Shown here: piece after piece, positions 41,921-50,442 of the stretch | How the letters are laid out: each line of letters opens with the position of its first letter | Position numbering within the stretch: the first letter of the stretch is position 1 | NCBI RefSeq assembly: GCF_014649495.1 | Contig: NZ_BMTD01000011.1 | Location: 186,001-250,000, forward strand | DNA length: 64,000 bases | Reading direction: 5' to 3' | Origin: Streptomyces filipinensis | GTDB lineage: Bacteria > Actinomycetota > Actinomycetes > Streptomycetales > Streptomycetaceae | Made by a program: the position numbers and the translations under genes | The notes under the pieces: model-generated | The model's database searches: none | What the model saw: the letters and a program-made list of their open reading frames with translations, nothing else | What the model was told of the DNA's origin: nothing

Positions 41921-42436
41921 TCAGTCGCCGACCTGCTGGAAGGCGCTCACGGAGGCGTCCGGGCCGCTGCCGCCGGCCTGGGCCGCGACGGGGCCGTAGG
42001 ACCAGGGGAAGCTCCGGGCGGTGGGGGAGCCCGGCAGGGTGATCGTCACGGTCTTCGCGTCCATGCCGGACTTGCCGCCCGCCTCGCCGCGCACATAGCT
42101 GATGGTGAAGGACGCCGAGTCGCCCTTGGCGAGCTTGAGCTTCTGGGCCTTCGCGCCCTTGAGCGCCGGCACGTCGGCCTTGGCGCTGCCGGAGTTCAGC
42201 ACCACGCCCGGGAAGTGGTCCAGGGTGCACGGCTTGCTCTGGTTGGTGATGCTGACGGGAATCTCGCCCGTGTCACCGGCCTTCGGCGCGACGCTCGCCG
42301 ACCCGATCTGCACGGAGACCCCGCCGATCACGCAGGCCGAGCTGTTCTTGCCCTCGCTCTTGGTTCCGCCGCCGCCGCAGGCGGTGAGCAGCAGGGCGGC
42401 GGCGAGGGCCGAGACGGTGAGCGGAATGGCGCGCAT
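41921..42436 (-). CDS. DUF4232-type lipoprotein
   Basis: A 171-residue lipoprotein: signal MRAIPLTVSALAAALLLTAC with lipobox LLTAC, then a Gly/Lys/Ser linker. The globular part has VSVQIGSASVAPKAGDTGEIPVSITNQSKPCTL, an immunoglobulin-like beta fold typical of DUF4232. Two cysteines (ACVIGG and KPCTL) may pair. Extracytoplasmic; role unknown. Located 112 bp beyond the stop of another minus-strand lipoprotein. Confidence 0.8.
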   Translation of the reverse strand: MRAIPLTVSALAAALLLTACGGGGTKSEGKNSSACVIGGVSVQIGSASVAPKAGDTGEIPVSITNQSKPCTLDHFPGVVLNSGSAKADVPALKGAKAQKLKLAKGDSASFTISYVRGEAGGKSGMDAKTVTITLPGSPTARSFPWSYGPVAAQAGGSGPDASVSAFQQVGD

Positions 42437-42548
42437 GAGCAGGTCCCATCGAGGTCGTGACGGTGCCCCTGCATCATGGCGCCTGTGCGCCGCCCTCGCG
42501 CGCGCACCCCTGCGGAATCATCACTTCAGGTGGCACGGCCCGTCGACG

Positions 42549-43082
42549 TCACTGTTTCACCCGGGTAGGCGCTGCCGACGGCAGCTTGCCGCCGTCCGCC
42601 TTGGTGTACGTCTCCCGGCCGGTGCCACCCGACCAGTTCACCGTCAGGCCCTTGCCGTCCACCGAGTCGACCATGCCGGTGGCCCGGCTCTTGTCGCCGT
42701 CGGGGCAGGTCAGATGGATCATCTGCATCCCCGCCTCCTCGCCCGCGGCTCCCTGGCACCACGCCTTGCGGCCGGTCACGAACAGCCCGGCCTTCTTCCC
42801 GGTGATCACCAGGGCGACGATCTTGCCGCCGCTCGTGGCGATCCAGCTGCCCTGGAGCTTGCCGGCGGCCCCGGTCACGGCGCCGGAGCCCGCGGTGGAT
42901 GCGGTCGCGCTCGGGGACGCCGAGGAGGCGCTCCTCCCGCCCCCGCCCCCGCTGCACGCGGTCAACACGGCGACCGCGCCCGCCAGCCCCGCGGCCACGG
43001 CCGCGGTCCGCAGCCTGGCGGCCGAACGCCTCACGGTCGAACGCCCTGCGGCAGTCGCGCTCCTTGCAGTCGCAGAAGTCAC
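42549..43082 (-). CDS. Lipoprotein of unknown function
   Basis: A 177-residue protein. An Arg/Ala-rich N-terminus precedes the hydrophobic stretch AAVAAGLAGAVAVLTAC with lipobox VLTAC. The mature part (GSWIATSGGKIVALVITGKKAGLFVTGR) is a compact beta-rich domain with two cysteines that may pair. The GTG at 43082 is preferred because GGGAGC lies at ribosome-binding distance; the open frame reaches 43157. No family recognised. Confidence 0.7.
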   Translation of the reverse strand: MTSATARSATAAGRSTVRRSAARLRTAAVAAGLAGAVAVLTACSGGGGGRSASSASPSATASTAGSGAVTGAAGKLQGSWIATSGGKIVALVITGKKAGLFVTGRKAWCQGAAGEEAGMQMIHLTCPDGDKSRATGMVDSVDGKGLTVNWSGGTGRETYTKADGGKLPSAAPTRVKQ

Positions 43083-43252
43083 CGGAAAGCTCCCAAGCTG
43101 TAGCGGCCGGCCGCCCTCGGCCGGGGCGGCCCGCAGCAAGCTACCAGCAGTCACCAAGAGGACCTCCGGACGCCGGGCAGGAATCCGTTGTGAGCCTGCT
43201 CGCGCCCACGCGTGGCGCTCGCGTCCCGCGCCGGCACCGCCCCGAACAGCTA

Positions 43253-43303
43253 TAGGTAGGAAAGTCCCTACGGTTGACGCGTAGGGGATCGCCTACCTAT
43301 TCT
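43253..43303 (+). promoter_or_regulatory. Promoter and 47-bp dyad operator of the VOC-ArsR-SRPBCC operon
   Basis: The -35 TTGACG (43274-43279) and -10 TATTCT (43298-43303) are 18 bp apart, and the ATG at 43310 is seven bases past the -10, indicating a leaderless mRNA. A dyad centred on 43276 pairs 43253-43260 with 43292-43299 (TAGGTAGG/CCTACCTA) and 43266-43272 with 43280-43286 (CCCTACG/CGTAGGG). It spans the -35 and touches the -10. Confidence 0.75.
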
Positions 43304-43309
43304 CCGGGC

Positions 43310-43684
43310 ATGACCATCACGCACGCCTCCTTCGTCACGCTCCCCGTCTCCGACCAGGACCGCGCCCTGCGCTTCTACCGGGACGTCCTCGGCTTCACGG
43401 TCACCGCCGACCGGGACACGCCCCAGGGCCGCTGGCTCCAGGTGGCCCCCGAGGGGGCGCAGACGGTCTTCACGCTCTCCGGACCCGGCATGGGCGGTTT
43501 CGCACCCGGCTCCGCACGGGGGATCATGTTGGTCACGACCGACGTCGACGCGGACTGTGCCCGGCTCGCCGAGTCCGGGATCCCCGTACAGGGGCCGGAC
43601 GGCCTCCCCTGGGGGCGCATGGCCTCCTTCACGGACCCCGACGGCAACGGCCTGATGCTGCTGACGGAGAAGGAAGGCTTCTGA
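43310..43684 (+). CDS. VOC-superfamily (glyoxalase-like) protein
   Basis: A 124-residue single vicinal-oxygen-chelate unit: SFVTLPVSDQDRALRFYRDVLGFTV, ending FTDPDGNGLMLLTEKEGF. Metal ligands are not all of the glyoxalase I type, so a binding (antibiotic or toxin sequestering) role is as likely as catalysis. It is the first gene of a three-gene unit with an ArsR-type repressor and an SRPBCC protein, and probably part of a stress or detoxification response. Translation appears leaderless. Confidence 0.85.
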   Translation: MTITHASFVTLPVSDQDRALRFYRDVLGFTVTADRDTPQGRWLQVAPEGAQTVFTLSGPGMGGFAPGSARGIMLVTTDVDADCARLAESGIPVQGPDGLPWGRMASFTDPDGNGLMLLTEKEGF

Positions 43685-43691
43685 CCGCTCC

Positions 43692-44039
43692 ATGAACGGG
43701 ACGGGTACCGCCGCCGAGGACCGCGTCTTCGCCGCGCTCGCCAACGCCACCCGCCGCGAGGTGCTGCGGTTGCTGCGCGAGTGCGGACCGCAGCCCGTCC
43801 AGGCCCTGGCCGACCACTTCGACATGCGCCGCCCGAGCCTCTCGGAACACCTCAGGGTGCTCCGGGAGGCCGGCCTCGTCTCCGAACAGCGCTCCGGACG
43901 CCAGCGCATCTACCGCCTTGAGGCGGCCCCGCTCGCCGAGGTGCAGGACTGGCTCCACCCGTACGAGCGGTTCTGGCGCGAGCGGTTGCGGGGCCTCGGC
44001 GATCTGCTCGACCGCATGCCCGACGATGACCCCTCATGA
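43692..44039 (+). CDS. ArsR-family transcriptional repressor
   Basis: A 115-residue winged-helix protein. FAALANATRREVLRLLRECG, then QALADHFDMRRPSLSEHLRVLREAGLVSEQRSGRQRIYRLE is the ArsR core. No CxC metal site is present, so it belongs to the non-metal group often encoded beside SRPBCC (AHSA1) proteins. It is probably the repressor acting at the 43253-43299 dyad. The ATG overlaps closely behind the VOC stop (7 bp gap), and its stop overlaps the next start in ATGA. Confidence 0.9.
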   Translation: MNGTGTAAEDRVFAALANATRREVLRLLRECGPQPVQALADHFDMRRPSLSEHLRVLREAGLVSEQRSGRQRIYRLEAAPLAEVQDWLHPYERFWRERLRGLGDLLDRMPDDDPS

Positions 44040-44509
44040 GCACCGCACCTGGCAGTGATGCGGACGACCTGACCACGATCCGCGTCGACCAGTTCTTCGC
44101 GCACCCGCCGGCCAAGGTGTGGCGCGCCCTGACCGACCCCGGACTGCTCGCCCGCTGGCAGATGCCCGGCGCCGAGGACTTCCGGCTGGAGGTCGGCCAC
44201 CGGTACCGGATGACCTCCGTCCCGCGTCCCCACTCCCGTTTCTCCGGCGTCGTGGAGGTGCGGGTCCTGGCCTACGACATCGAGCGGATGCTGTCCGTCC
44301 GCTGGACCGACGCCGATCCGGCCAATCCCGCGGACTGGACCATCACCTGGACCCTGGAACAGGAAGGCCGCGGTACGCGTCTCTTCCTAGTGCACGAGGG
44401 ATTCGATCCGGACGACCCGGCTCAGCTCATGGCGCGGAAGATCATGGACGGGGGATGGCGTGGGCATGTCCTGCCCGCACTGGGGCAGGCACTGGAGCAG
44501 CTTCGGTAA
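44036..44509 (+). CDS. SRPBCC (AHSA1-like) protein
   Basis: A 157-residue START-like fold: VDQFFAHPPAKVWRALTDPGLLARWQMP at the N-terminus and WTLEQEGRGTRLFLVHEGFDPDD later, the Activator-of-Hsp90 homologue pattern. These proteins bind hydrophobic ligands in a deep pocket. Its start codon overlaps the arsR stop, so the two are coupled. It may be the sensor or the sequestering partner of the repressor's ligand. Confidence 0.87.
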   Translation: MSTAPGSDADDLTTIRVDQFFAHPPAKVWRALTDPGLLARWQMPGAEDFRLEVGHRYRMTSVPRPHSRFSGVVEVRVLAYDIERMLSVRWTDADPANPADWTITWTLEQEGRGTRLFLVHEGFDPDDPAQLMARKIMDGGWRGHVLPALGQALEQLR

Positions 44510-44546
44510 AGCGGACGTCAAACCTGTAACCATGGGGGTACCGCGC

Positions 44547-44593
44547 GTGCACGTGCATTTGCTCATGCATCTGCACATGAACAAGGTTATGAT
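44547..44593 (+). promoter_or_regulatory. Promoter region of the DUF397 gene with inverted 12-mers
   Basis: GTGCACGTGCAT (44547-44558) faces ATGCATCTGCAC (44565-44576), an inverted repeat with two mismatches. A -10-like TATGAT is at 44588-44593, with no good -35; the right arm lies where a -35 would be. This suggests an activator-dependent promoter. The 12-mer recurs in the HATPase/XRE region. Confidence 0.5.
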
Positions 44594-44655
44594 CCGGGTC
44601 AGTTGACTACAGCATCTATGGCCACACCAGCCAGTGCACCACCGGGGAGCGACCT

Positions 44656-44925
44656 GTGGACCGCGACGTTGACGGCGTGTACGGGGGGTACGACGTGTAC
44701 AACGGCATGGCTGCCGCGCAACTGGGCGGCGTGGCCTGGCAGAAGAGCAGGCACAGCAACTCGCAGGGCTCCTGCGTGGAGTTCGCGCGACTGCCGGGCG
44801 GCGAGGTCGCCGTACGCAACTCGCGCTTCCCCGACGGCCCTGCGCTCGTCTACACGCGCGCGGAGATCGAGGCCATGCTCCTCGGCATCAAGGACGGCGA
44901 GTTCGACCATCTGATCACGAGCTGA
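44656..44925 (+). CDS. DUF397 protein
   Basis: An 89-residue protein. The DUF397 core reads WQKSRHSNSQGSCVEFARLPGGEVAVRNSRFPDGPALVYTRAEIEAML. These small proteins pair with XRE/DUF5753 regulators in Streptomyces (BldB/WhiJ-type and Scr-type systems) and modulate development or antibiotic production. The start is GTG with GGGGAGCG upstream. Its presumed partners, an HATPase and an XRE regulator, are the next two genes. Confidence 0.88.
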   Translation: MDRDVDGVYGGYDVYNGMAAAQLGGVAWQKSRHSNSQGSCVEFARLPGGEVAVRNSRFPDGPALVYTRAEIEAMLLGIKDGEFDHLITS

Positions 44926-45038
44926 CGCCCTGGCTCCCTGCCAGGGGCGCGGGACTCCGGTGGCAACGATGTCGGCCGTGCGGGAGGATCCGGCGCGACG
45001 CGCGTAGACATCGGGCGCCCGTCGGCCTTGCGCGCGCG

Positions 45039-45530
45039 TCAGCCCGCCGGCCGGAGCCGGAACAGCGCCCAGACGACCTTGCCGTGCAGGGTTCCCGCGA
45101 GCGGGTGCCAGCCCCAGCTGTCGGAGAAGGAGTCGACCAGGAACAGTCCGCGTCCGGACTCGGCGGAGAAGTCGTCCGAGTCGCGCGGGACCGGCGTCTG
45201 GTGGCTCGGGTCGCGCACCGCGCACACCAGTCGCTCGCTCCAGCGCATCAGATGCAGCCGTACGGAGGCGCGGTCGGGGCATCCCGCCGCGTCCGGCAGT
45301 GCGTGGCGCAGCGCGTTGGTGACGAGTTCGGAGACGACGAGACATATGTCGTCGAAGCGGTCGCCGACGTCCCACTGGTCGAGGGTGCCCCGGGTGAAGC
45401 GCCGGGCTTCGCGCACCGCTTCGAGCCGGGCGGGGAGGGCGCAGGAGGCGGCATCGGACACGGCTGCGGGATCCAGCGGTGGAAGGCCCTGCCGTAACGG
45501 CTTGAGCATGGTCGATCCATTCGTCCCCAT
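45039..45530 (-). CDS. HATPase_c anti-sigma-like regulatory protein
   Basis: A 163-residue GHKL domain: N-box DICLVVSELVTNALRHAL, G1-type DFSAESGRGLFLVDSFSDSWGW. It resembles RsbW/SpoIIAB-type serine kinases that lie beside DUF397/XRE pairs. The ATG at 45530 has GGGAG upstream; ATG 45509 is a shorter option. The convergent DUF397 gene ends 113 bp away; the XRE gene is divergent, so the 45531-45837 region is shared. Confidence 0.85.
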   Translation of the reverse strand: MGTNGSTMLKPLRQGLPPLDPAAVSDAASCALPARLEAVREARRFTRGTLDQWDVGDRFDDICLVVSELVTNALRHALPDAAGCPDRASVRLHLMRWSERLVCAVRDPSHQTPVPRDSDDFSAESGRGLFLVDSFSDSWGWHPLAGTLHGKVVWALFRLRPAG

Positions 45531-45837
45531 GCGAGGCACTCCCGAGAGTTCGCGGTCGTTGCGATGCAGCGGTGGCGCGGCACCATGGTTTCGGATGCGC
45601 ACAGCAGATGCAAGGGCAGATGCACGTGCACGCGACCGAAATGGCACTTCCCGTACCGCTTCTTGGCCATTTTTTCCGCCATCTTGCCGACGGTTGGCGT
45701 CAGTGGTCCTGACCTCTTCCCGAAACAGGCGGGCAGAAACGGGCCGCCTCTTTCCGTTTCCGTAACCGGACGAGTACTGCTCGAAGTGTTTTAGTGGCAG
45801 ACTGCGGGCCCTGAAGACGGTTGGGGAGGCGGCGAAC
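45531..45837. promoter_or_regulatory. Divergent control region with repeated GCAGATGCA and TGCACGTGCA
   Basis: GCAGATGCA occurs at 45604-45612 and 45616-45624. ATGCACGTGCAC at 45620-45631 is the exact reverse complement of 44547-44558 upstream of the DUF397 gene. A third GCAGATGCA is on the minus strand at 44566-44574. The region serves the HATPase gene leftward and the XRE gene rightward. Confidence 0.6.
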
Positions 45838-46698
45838 GTGAGCGCGGGAGAGCCCGGATCGGTGGTGCGGCGGATGCTGCTCGGCTCGCAACTCAGGCGA
45901 CTGCGTGAAGCTCGGGGGATCACGCGCGAGGCGGCGGGGTACTCCATCCGAGCCTCCGAGTCGAAGATCAGCCGGATGGAGCTGGGCCGGGTGAGCTTCA
46001 AGACCAGGGACGTGGAGGACCTGCTGACGCTGTACGGCATCACGGACGAGACGGAGCGCGAGTCACTGCTCTCCCTCGCCCGCGAGGCCAACGTGGCCGG
46101 CTGGTGGCACAGTTACACCGACGTCCTGCCCAGCTGGTTCCCCACCTACGTGGGCCTGGAGGGCGCCGCGTCCCTCATCCGCGTCTACGAGGTGCAGTTC
46201 GTCCACGGCCTGCTGCAGACCCAGGAGTACGCCCGCGCGGTGGTCCGGCGCGGTATGAAGGGCGCGAGCGCCGCCGACGTGGAGCGGCGGGTCGCGCTGC
46301 GCCTGGAACGGCAGAAGTGCCTGCTCTCCGACAACGCCCCCGAGTTCCACATCGTCCTCGACGAGGCCGCCCTGCGCCGCCCCTACGGCGACCGCGAGGT
46401 CATGCGCGGCCAGCTGCAGCACCTCATCGAGATCTCCGAGCGGCCCAACGTACGGCTGCAGGTCATGCCGTTCAGCTTCGGCGGGCACTCCGGCGAGAGC
46501 GGTGCCTTCACCATCCTCAGCTTCCCCGACGCCGACCTGTCCGACGTCGTCTACCTGGAGCAGCTGTCCAGCGCCCTCTACCTGGACAAGCGCGAGGACG
46601 TCGCCCAGTACGAGCAGGCGCTCAAGGAGTTGCAGCAGGACAGCCCGGGCCCCGACGAGAGCCGGGACCTGCTGCGAGGACTTCTGCAACTGTCCTGA
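45838..46698 (+). CDS. XRE-family regulator with DUF5753 domain
   Basis: A 286-residue protein. Residues about 15-70 are a helix-turn-helix: LRRLREARGITREAAGYSIRASESKISRMELGR. Residues about 90-275 are the Scr1-type DUF5753 domain, with YEVQFVHGLLQTQEYARAVV and SFGGHSGESGAFTILSFPD. It is the DNA-binding partner expected for DUF397 proteins. The GTG start follows GGGGAGGCGG. It may bind the GCAGATGCA/TGCACGTGCA elements. Confidence 0.9.
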   Translation: MSAGEPGSVVRRMLLGSQLRRLREARGITREAAGYSIRASESKISRMELGRVSFKTRDVEDLLTLYGITDETERESLLSLAREANVAGWWHSYTDVLPSWFPTYVGLEGAASLIRVYEVQFVHGLLQTQEYARAVVRRGMKGASAADVERRVALRLERQKCLLSDNAPEFHIVLDEAALRRPYGDREVMRGQLQHLIEISERPNVRLQVMPFSFGGHSGESGAFTILSFPDADLSDVVYLEQLSSALYLDKREDVAQYEQALKELQQDSPGPDESRDLLRGLLQLS

Positions 46699-46788
46699 GG
46701 ACTCCTTCAACTCCCTTGAAACGCCAGTACGATGACGTGCGATCAGACCGTGACCTGGATCTGACTCCGCTAGTGATTGAGGGATCAC

Positions 46789-48249
46789 ATGTCGTCCTAC
46801 TTCACCGACCTGGCCCAGCAGTACATCGACGGCGAGTGGCGTCCGGGCACCGGCTCCTGGGACGTGATCGACTTCAACCCGTACGACGACGAGAAGCTGG
46901 CCTCGATCACGGTGGCCACGGTCGACGAGGTGGACCAGGCCTACCGGGCCGCCGCCCGTGCCCAGAAGCAGTGGGCGGCGACCAACCCCTACGCCCGCCG
47001 GGCGGTCCTCGATCGGGCGCTCAGACTCATAGAGGACCGTGAGCAGGAGATAGCCGACCTGATCGTCGCGGAACTGGGCGGCACGCGCGTGAAGGCCGGT
47101 TTCGAGCTGCACCTCGCCAAGGAGTTCCTGCGCGAGTCGATCCACCTGGCGCTGCGCCCCGAGGGCAGGATCCTGCCCTCCCCGGTCGACGGCAAGGAGA
47201 ACCGCGTCTACCGGGTACCGGTGGGTGTCATCGGTGTGATCAGCCCCTTCAACTTCCCCTTCCTGCTCTCGCTGAAGTCGGTCGCCCCGGCGCTCGCGCT
47301 CGGCAACGGCGTGGTCCTCAAGCCGCACCAGAACACCCCGATCGCGGGCGGCACCCTGATCGCGAAGATCTTCGAGGAGGCCGGGCTGCCCGGCGGCCTG
47401 CTCAACGTGGTCGTCACCGACATCGCCGAGATCGGCGACGCGTTCATCGAGCACCCGGTCCCGAAGGTCATCTCCTTCACCGGCTCCGACAAGGTCGGCC
47501 GGCACGTGGCCACCGTCTGTGCGGCCAACTTCAAGCGCTCGGTGCTCGAACTGGGCGGCAACAGCGCGCTGGTGGTCCTGGACGACGCCGACCTCGACTA
47601 CGCGGTGGATGCGGCGGTCTTCAGCCGTTTCGTCCACCAGGGCCAGGTCTGCATGGCCGCGAACCGCGTGCTCGTGGACCGCTCGATCGCCGAGGAGTTC
47701 ACCGGCAAGTTCGTCGCCAAGGTGAAGTCGCTGAAGGTCGGCGACCCGCGCGACCCGCAGACCGTCATCGGCCCGGTCATCAACTCCCAGCAGGCGAACG
47801 CCATTTCCGGCACCGTCGAGCAGGCGGTCGCCGAGGGCGCCACCGCCCTGGTGCGGGGCGGCACCTCCGGCAACCTGGTCGAGCCCAGCGTGCTGACCGA
47901 CCTCCCCGCCGACTCCGTGCTGCTCCAGCAGGAGGTCTTCGGCCCGGTGGTCTTCCTCATCCCGTTCGACGGCGAGGAGGAGGCGCTGCGCATCGTCAAC
48001 GACACCCCCTACGGCCTCAGCGGCGCCGTCCACACCGGTGACATCGAGCGCGGTGTCGCCTTCGCCAAGCAGATCGACACCGGCATGTTCCATGTGAACG
48101 ACGGCACGGTCCACGACGAGCCGATCGTGCCGTTCGGCGGCGAGAAGCACTCCGGCATCGGCCGCCTCAACGGCGAGACGACGCTGGAGTCGTTCACGAC
48201 CGTCAAGTGGATCTCGGTGCAGCACGGCCGCAGCGCGTTCCCGTTCTGA
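46789..48249 (+). CDS. NAD(P)-dependent aldehyde dehydrogenase
   Basis: A 486-residue enzyme. The cofactor loop is ISPFNFPF and GSDKVGRHV; the general base Glu is in VLELGGNSALVVL and the nucleophile is Cys288 in GQVCMAANR. The sequence is close to benzaldehyde/vanillin dehydrogenases. It would oxidise aromatic or aliphatic aldehydes to acids. The ATG at 46789 has GAGGGA upstream. It stands alone, ended by a 9-bp hairpin. Confidence 0.92.
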   Translation: MSSYFTDLAQQYIDGEWRPGTGSWDVIDFNPYDDEKLASITVATVDEVDQAYRAAARAQKQWAATNPYARRAVLDRALRLIEDREQEIADLIVAELGGTRVKAGFELHLAKEFLRESIHLALRPEGRILPSPVDGKENRVYRVPVGVIGVISPFNFPFLLSLKSVAPALALGNGVVLKPHQNTPIAGGTLIAKIFEEAGLPGGLLNVVVTDIAEIGDAFIEHPVPKVISFTGSDKVGRHVATVCAANFKRSVLELGGNSALVVLDDADLDYAVDAAVFSRFVHQGQVCMAANRVLVDRSIAEEFTGKFVAKVKSLKVGDPRDPQTVIGPVINSQQANAISGTVEQAVAEGATALVRGGTSGNLVEPSVLTDLPADSVLLQQEVFGPVVFLIPFDGEEEALRIVNDTPYGLSGAVHTGDIERGVAFAKQIDTGMFHVNDGTVHDEPIVPFGGEKHSGIGRLNGETTLESFTTVKWISVQHGRSAFPF

Positions 48250-48269
48250 CGAATTCCGGCCGACGAGTG

Positions 48270-48298
48270 CCCTTGCGGACAGCACCTGACCGCAAGGG
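48270..48298 (+). terminator. Probable terminator of aldehyde dehydrogenase gene
   Basis: Stem 48270-48278 with 48290-48298 (9 bp perfect), 11-nt loop, 20 bp past the stop. Confidence 0.7.
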
Positions 48299-48357
48299 TC
48301 CGTAACGTCATCGGTGTCAGGGCGAGAGCCCCGGTGAACCGATGAAAGGCGGCCGTC

Positions 48358-48915
48358 ATGGTCAAGCACGTGCCTGCGGAGGCGAAGGGCGACGAGCGAG
48401 GAGCGCTGCTGGCGTTCATCGAGGAGCAGCGCGGCGGGATCCGCCGGGCCGTGCTCGGCCTGACCGACGAACAGGCCCGCACCCGCCCCAGCGCCAGCGA
48501 GCTCTCCCTGGGTGGCCTGGTCAAGCATGTCGCCGAGGTCGAGCAGGGCTGGGTCGCACGCGCCAAGCAGGAGCAGCCGGCGGTCCGGCGTGACGAGTCG
48601 AACTGGCAGGACTGCTTCCGGCTGACCGACGACGAGACGGTCGCCGGGCAGCTGGCGTACTGGGAGGAGGTCGCCGCCGAGACGGAGAAGCTCATCCGTT
48701 CGGCGCCGAGCCTGGACGACACCTTCCCGCTGCCGCCCGACCCCTGGTTCCCGCCGCAGGCCCGGGTCTCGCTGCGCTGGCTGTGTCTGCACCTGATCCG
48801 GGAGACGGCCCGGCACGCCGGCCACGCCGACATCATCCGCGAGTCCCTGGACGGCAGGACGGCCTTCGAGCTGGTGGCCCAGGAGGCCCAGGAACAGGGC
48901 GCCTCCTGGGGGTGA
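48358..48915 (+). CDS. DinB/DUF664-family protein
   Basis: A 185-residue helical bundle: LLAFIEEQRGGIRRAVLGLTDEQART, GGLVKHVAEVEQGWV and CLHLIRETARHAGHADIIRESLDG. The three metal-ligand His of DinB/YfiT folds appear at the expected spots (HVAEVE, HLIRE, HAGHAD). Mycothiol- or bacillithiol-dependent transferases share this fold. Start ATG 48358 with AAAGGCGG upstream. Function unproven; a thiol-dependent detoxification role is plausible. Confidence 0.82.
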   Translation: MVKHVPAEAKGDERGALLAFIEEQRGGIRRAVLGLTDEQARTRPSASELSLGGLVKHVAEVEQGWVARAKQEQPAVRRDESNWQDCFRLTDDETVAGQLAYWEEVAAETEKLIRSAPSLDDTFPLPPDPWFPPQARVSLRWLCLHLIRETARHAGHADIIRESLDGRTAFELVAQEAQEQGASWG

Positions 48916-49009
48916 TCGCCGGCACTAGGGGGCGGGGAACGGGGCGGGCGAGCGCCCTCCGTCGGCGGCGGACCGGGCGTCCGGCCCTTCCGCGGCCCCT
49001 CGCCGGGCC

Positions 49010-50419
49010 CTAGTGGTGGAAGCCGGTGGCCGCCTGCTTGTCGCGGGTCAGGGGGTGCGGCTGCCGGCGCAGCTCGGGCAGCAGGCGGGTCAGGTCCTCC
49101 AGGAACAGGTCGGCCAGATCGTGCGAGAAGCCGTTGCGGCACACGATCCGCAGCACGGAGAGGTCCTCGCGGTGCGCCGGGAAGGTGTACGCGGGCACCA
49201 GCCAGCCGCCCTCGCGCAGCCGCCGGGAGACGTCGAAGACGTCGTACGACGTGACGTCGTCGGCCGTGGTCAGCGCGAACACCGGCAGCTGGTCGCCGCG
49301 TGTGAGCAGCCGGAAGTCGCCGAGTGCCGCGATCTTCCCGGCGAGCGAGGTGGCCACGTCCCGCGTCGACTGCTGCACCGCGCGGTAGCCCTCGCGGCCC
49401 AGGCGCAGGAACGTGTAGTACTGCGCCACCACCTGGGCACCGGGCCGGGAGAAGTTGAGCGCGAAGGTCGGCATGTCCCCGCCCAGGTAGTTGACCCGGA
49501 ACACCAGCTCCTCGGGCAGCGCCTCCCGGTCCCGCCACAGCGCCCAGCCGACCCCGGGGTACACCAGCCCGTACTTGTGCCCCGAGGCGTTGATCGAGGC
49601 CACGCGCGGCAGCCGGAAGTCCCAGACCAGGTCCGGGTCCACGAAGGGCGCCACCATGCCGCCGGACGCGCCGTCCACGTGCACCGGGACGTCGAGCCCC
49701 GTGCGCTCCTGCAGGGCGTCCAGGGCGGCGCACAGCTCCGCGATGGGCTCGTAGGAGCCGTCGAACGTCGAGCCGAGGATGCCGACCACCCCGATGGTGT
49801 TCTCGTCGCACAGCTCGACGGCGGCCTGTGGGTCCAGGTGGAACCGGTCGCCCTCCATGGGTACCAGCCGTGCCTCCACCTCCCAGAAGTTGCAGAACTT
49901 CTCCCAGCAGACCTGGACGTTGATGCCCATGACCAGGTTGGGCCGTGCGTCGCCGGGGTAGCGGTCGGCGTTGCGCCGCGTCCAGCGCCGCTTCAGCGCC
50001 ATCCCGGCGAGCATGCACGCCTCGCTGGACCCGGTCGTCGAACAGCCCACCACCGCCGACGGGTCCGGCGCGTTCCACAGGTCGGCGAGCATCGCCACAC
50101 AGCGCCGCTCCAGCTCGGCCGTGCGCGGGTACTCGTCCTTGTCGATCATGTTCTTGTCCCGGCACTCCGCCATCAGCACCCCGGCCTGCGGTTCCATCCA
50201 GGTGGTGACGAAGGTGGCCAGGTTCAGCCGGGAGTTGCCGTCCAGCATCAGCTCGTCGTGCACCAGCTGGTACGCCGTGGAGGGGGGCATCGGCGCGTCC
50301 GGGAGCCGGTGCGTGGGCGGGGCCTCGGCCATGCCGCCGACCGGATCGGCCTCGCCGAAGAACGGGTTGACCGACATCGTCCGCTCGTCGTGCTTCTCGG
50401 GACCTCTGTGCAGGGCCAT
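49010..50419 (-). CDS. gadB: Glutamate decarboxylase
   Basis: A 469-residue PLP enzyme that converts glutamate to GABA with proton consumption. It has the PLP-lysine motif INASGHKYGLVYPGVGW and the substrate-site segment VDGASGGMVAPF; length fits GadB. The ATG at 50419 has GGAGG upstream. It follows the ClC gene by 23 bp in the same direction, so the two form an operon suited to acid resistance. No GadC antiporter gene is near. Confidence 0.94.
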   Translation of the reverse strand: MALHRGPEKHDERTMSVNPFFGEADPVGGMAEAPPTHRLPDAPMPPSTAYQLVHDELMLDGNSRLNLATFVTTWMEPQAGVLMAECRDKNMIDKDEYPRTAELERRCVAMLADLWNAPDPSAVVGCSTTGSSEACMLAGMALKRRWTRRNADRYPGDARPNLVMGINVQVCWEKFCNFWEVEARLVPMEGDRFHLDPQAAVELCDENTIGVVGILGSTFDGSYEPIAELCAALDALQERTGLDVPVHVDGASGGMVAPFVDPDLVWDFRLPRVASINASGHKYGLVYPGVGWALWRDREALPEELVFRVNYLGGDMPTFALNFSRPGAQVVAQYYTFLRLGREGYRAVQQSTRDVATSLAGKIAALGDFRLLTRGDQLPVFALTTADDVTSYDVFDVSRRLREGGWLVPAYTFPAHREDLSVLRIVCRNGFSHDLADLFLEDLTRLLPELRRQPHPLTRDKQAATGFHH

Positions 50420-50442
50420 GAACGTGCCTCCAGGGAAGGTTT

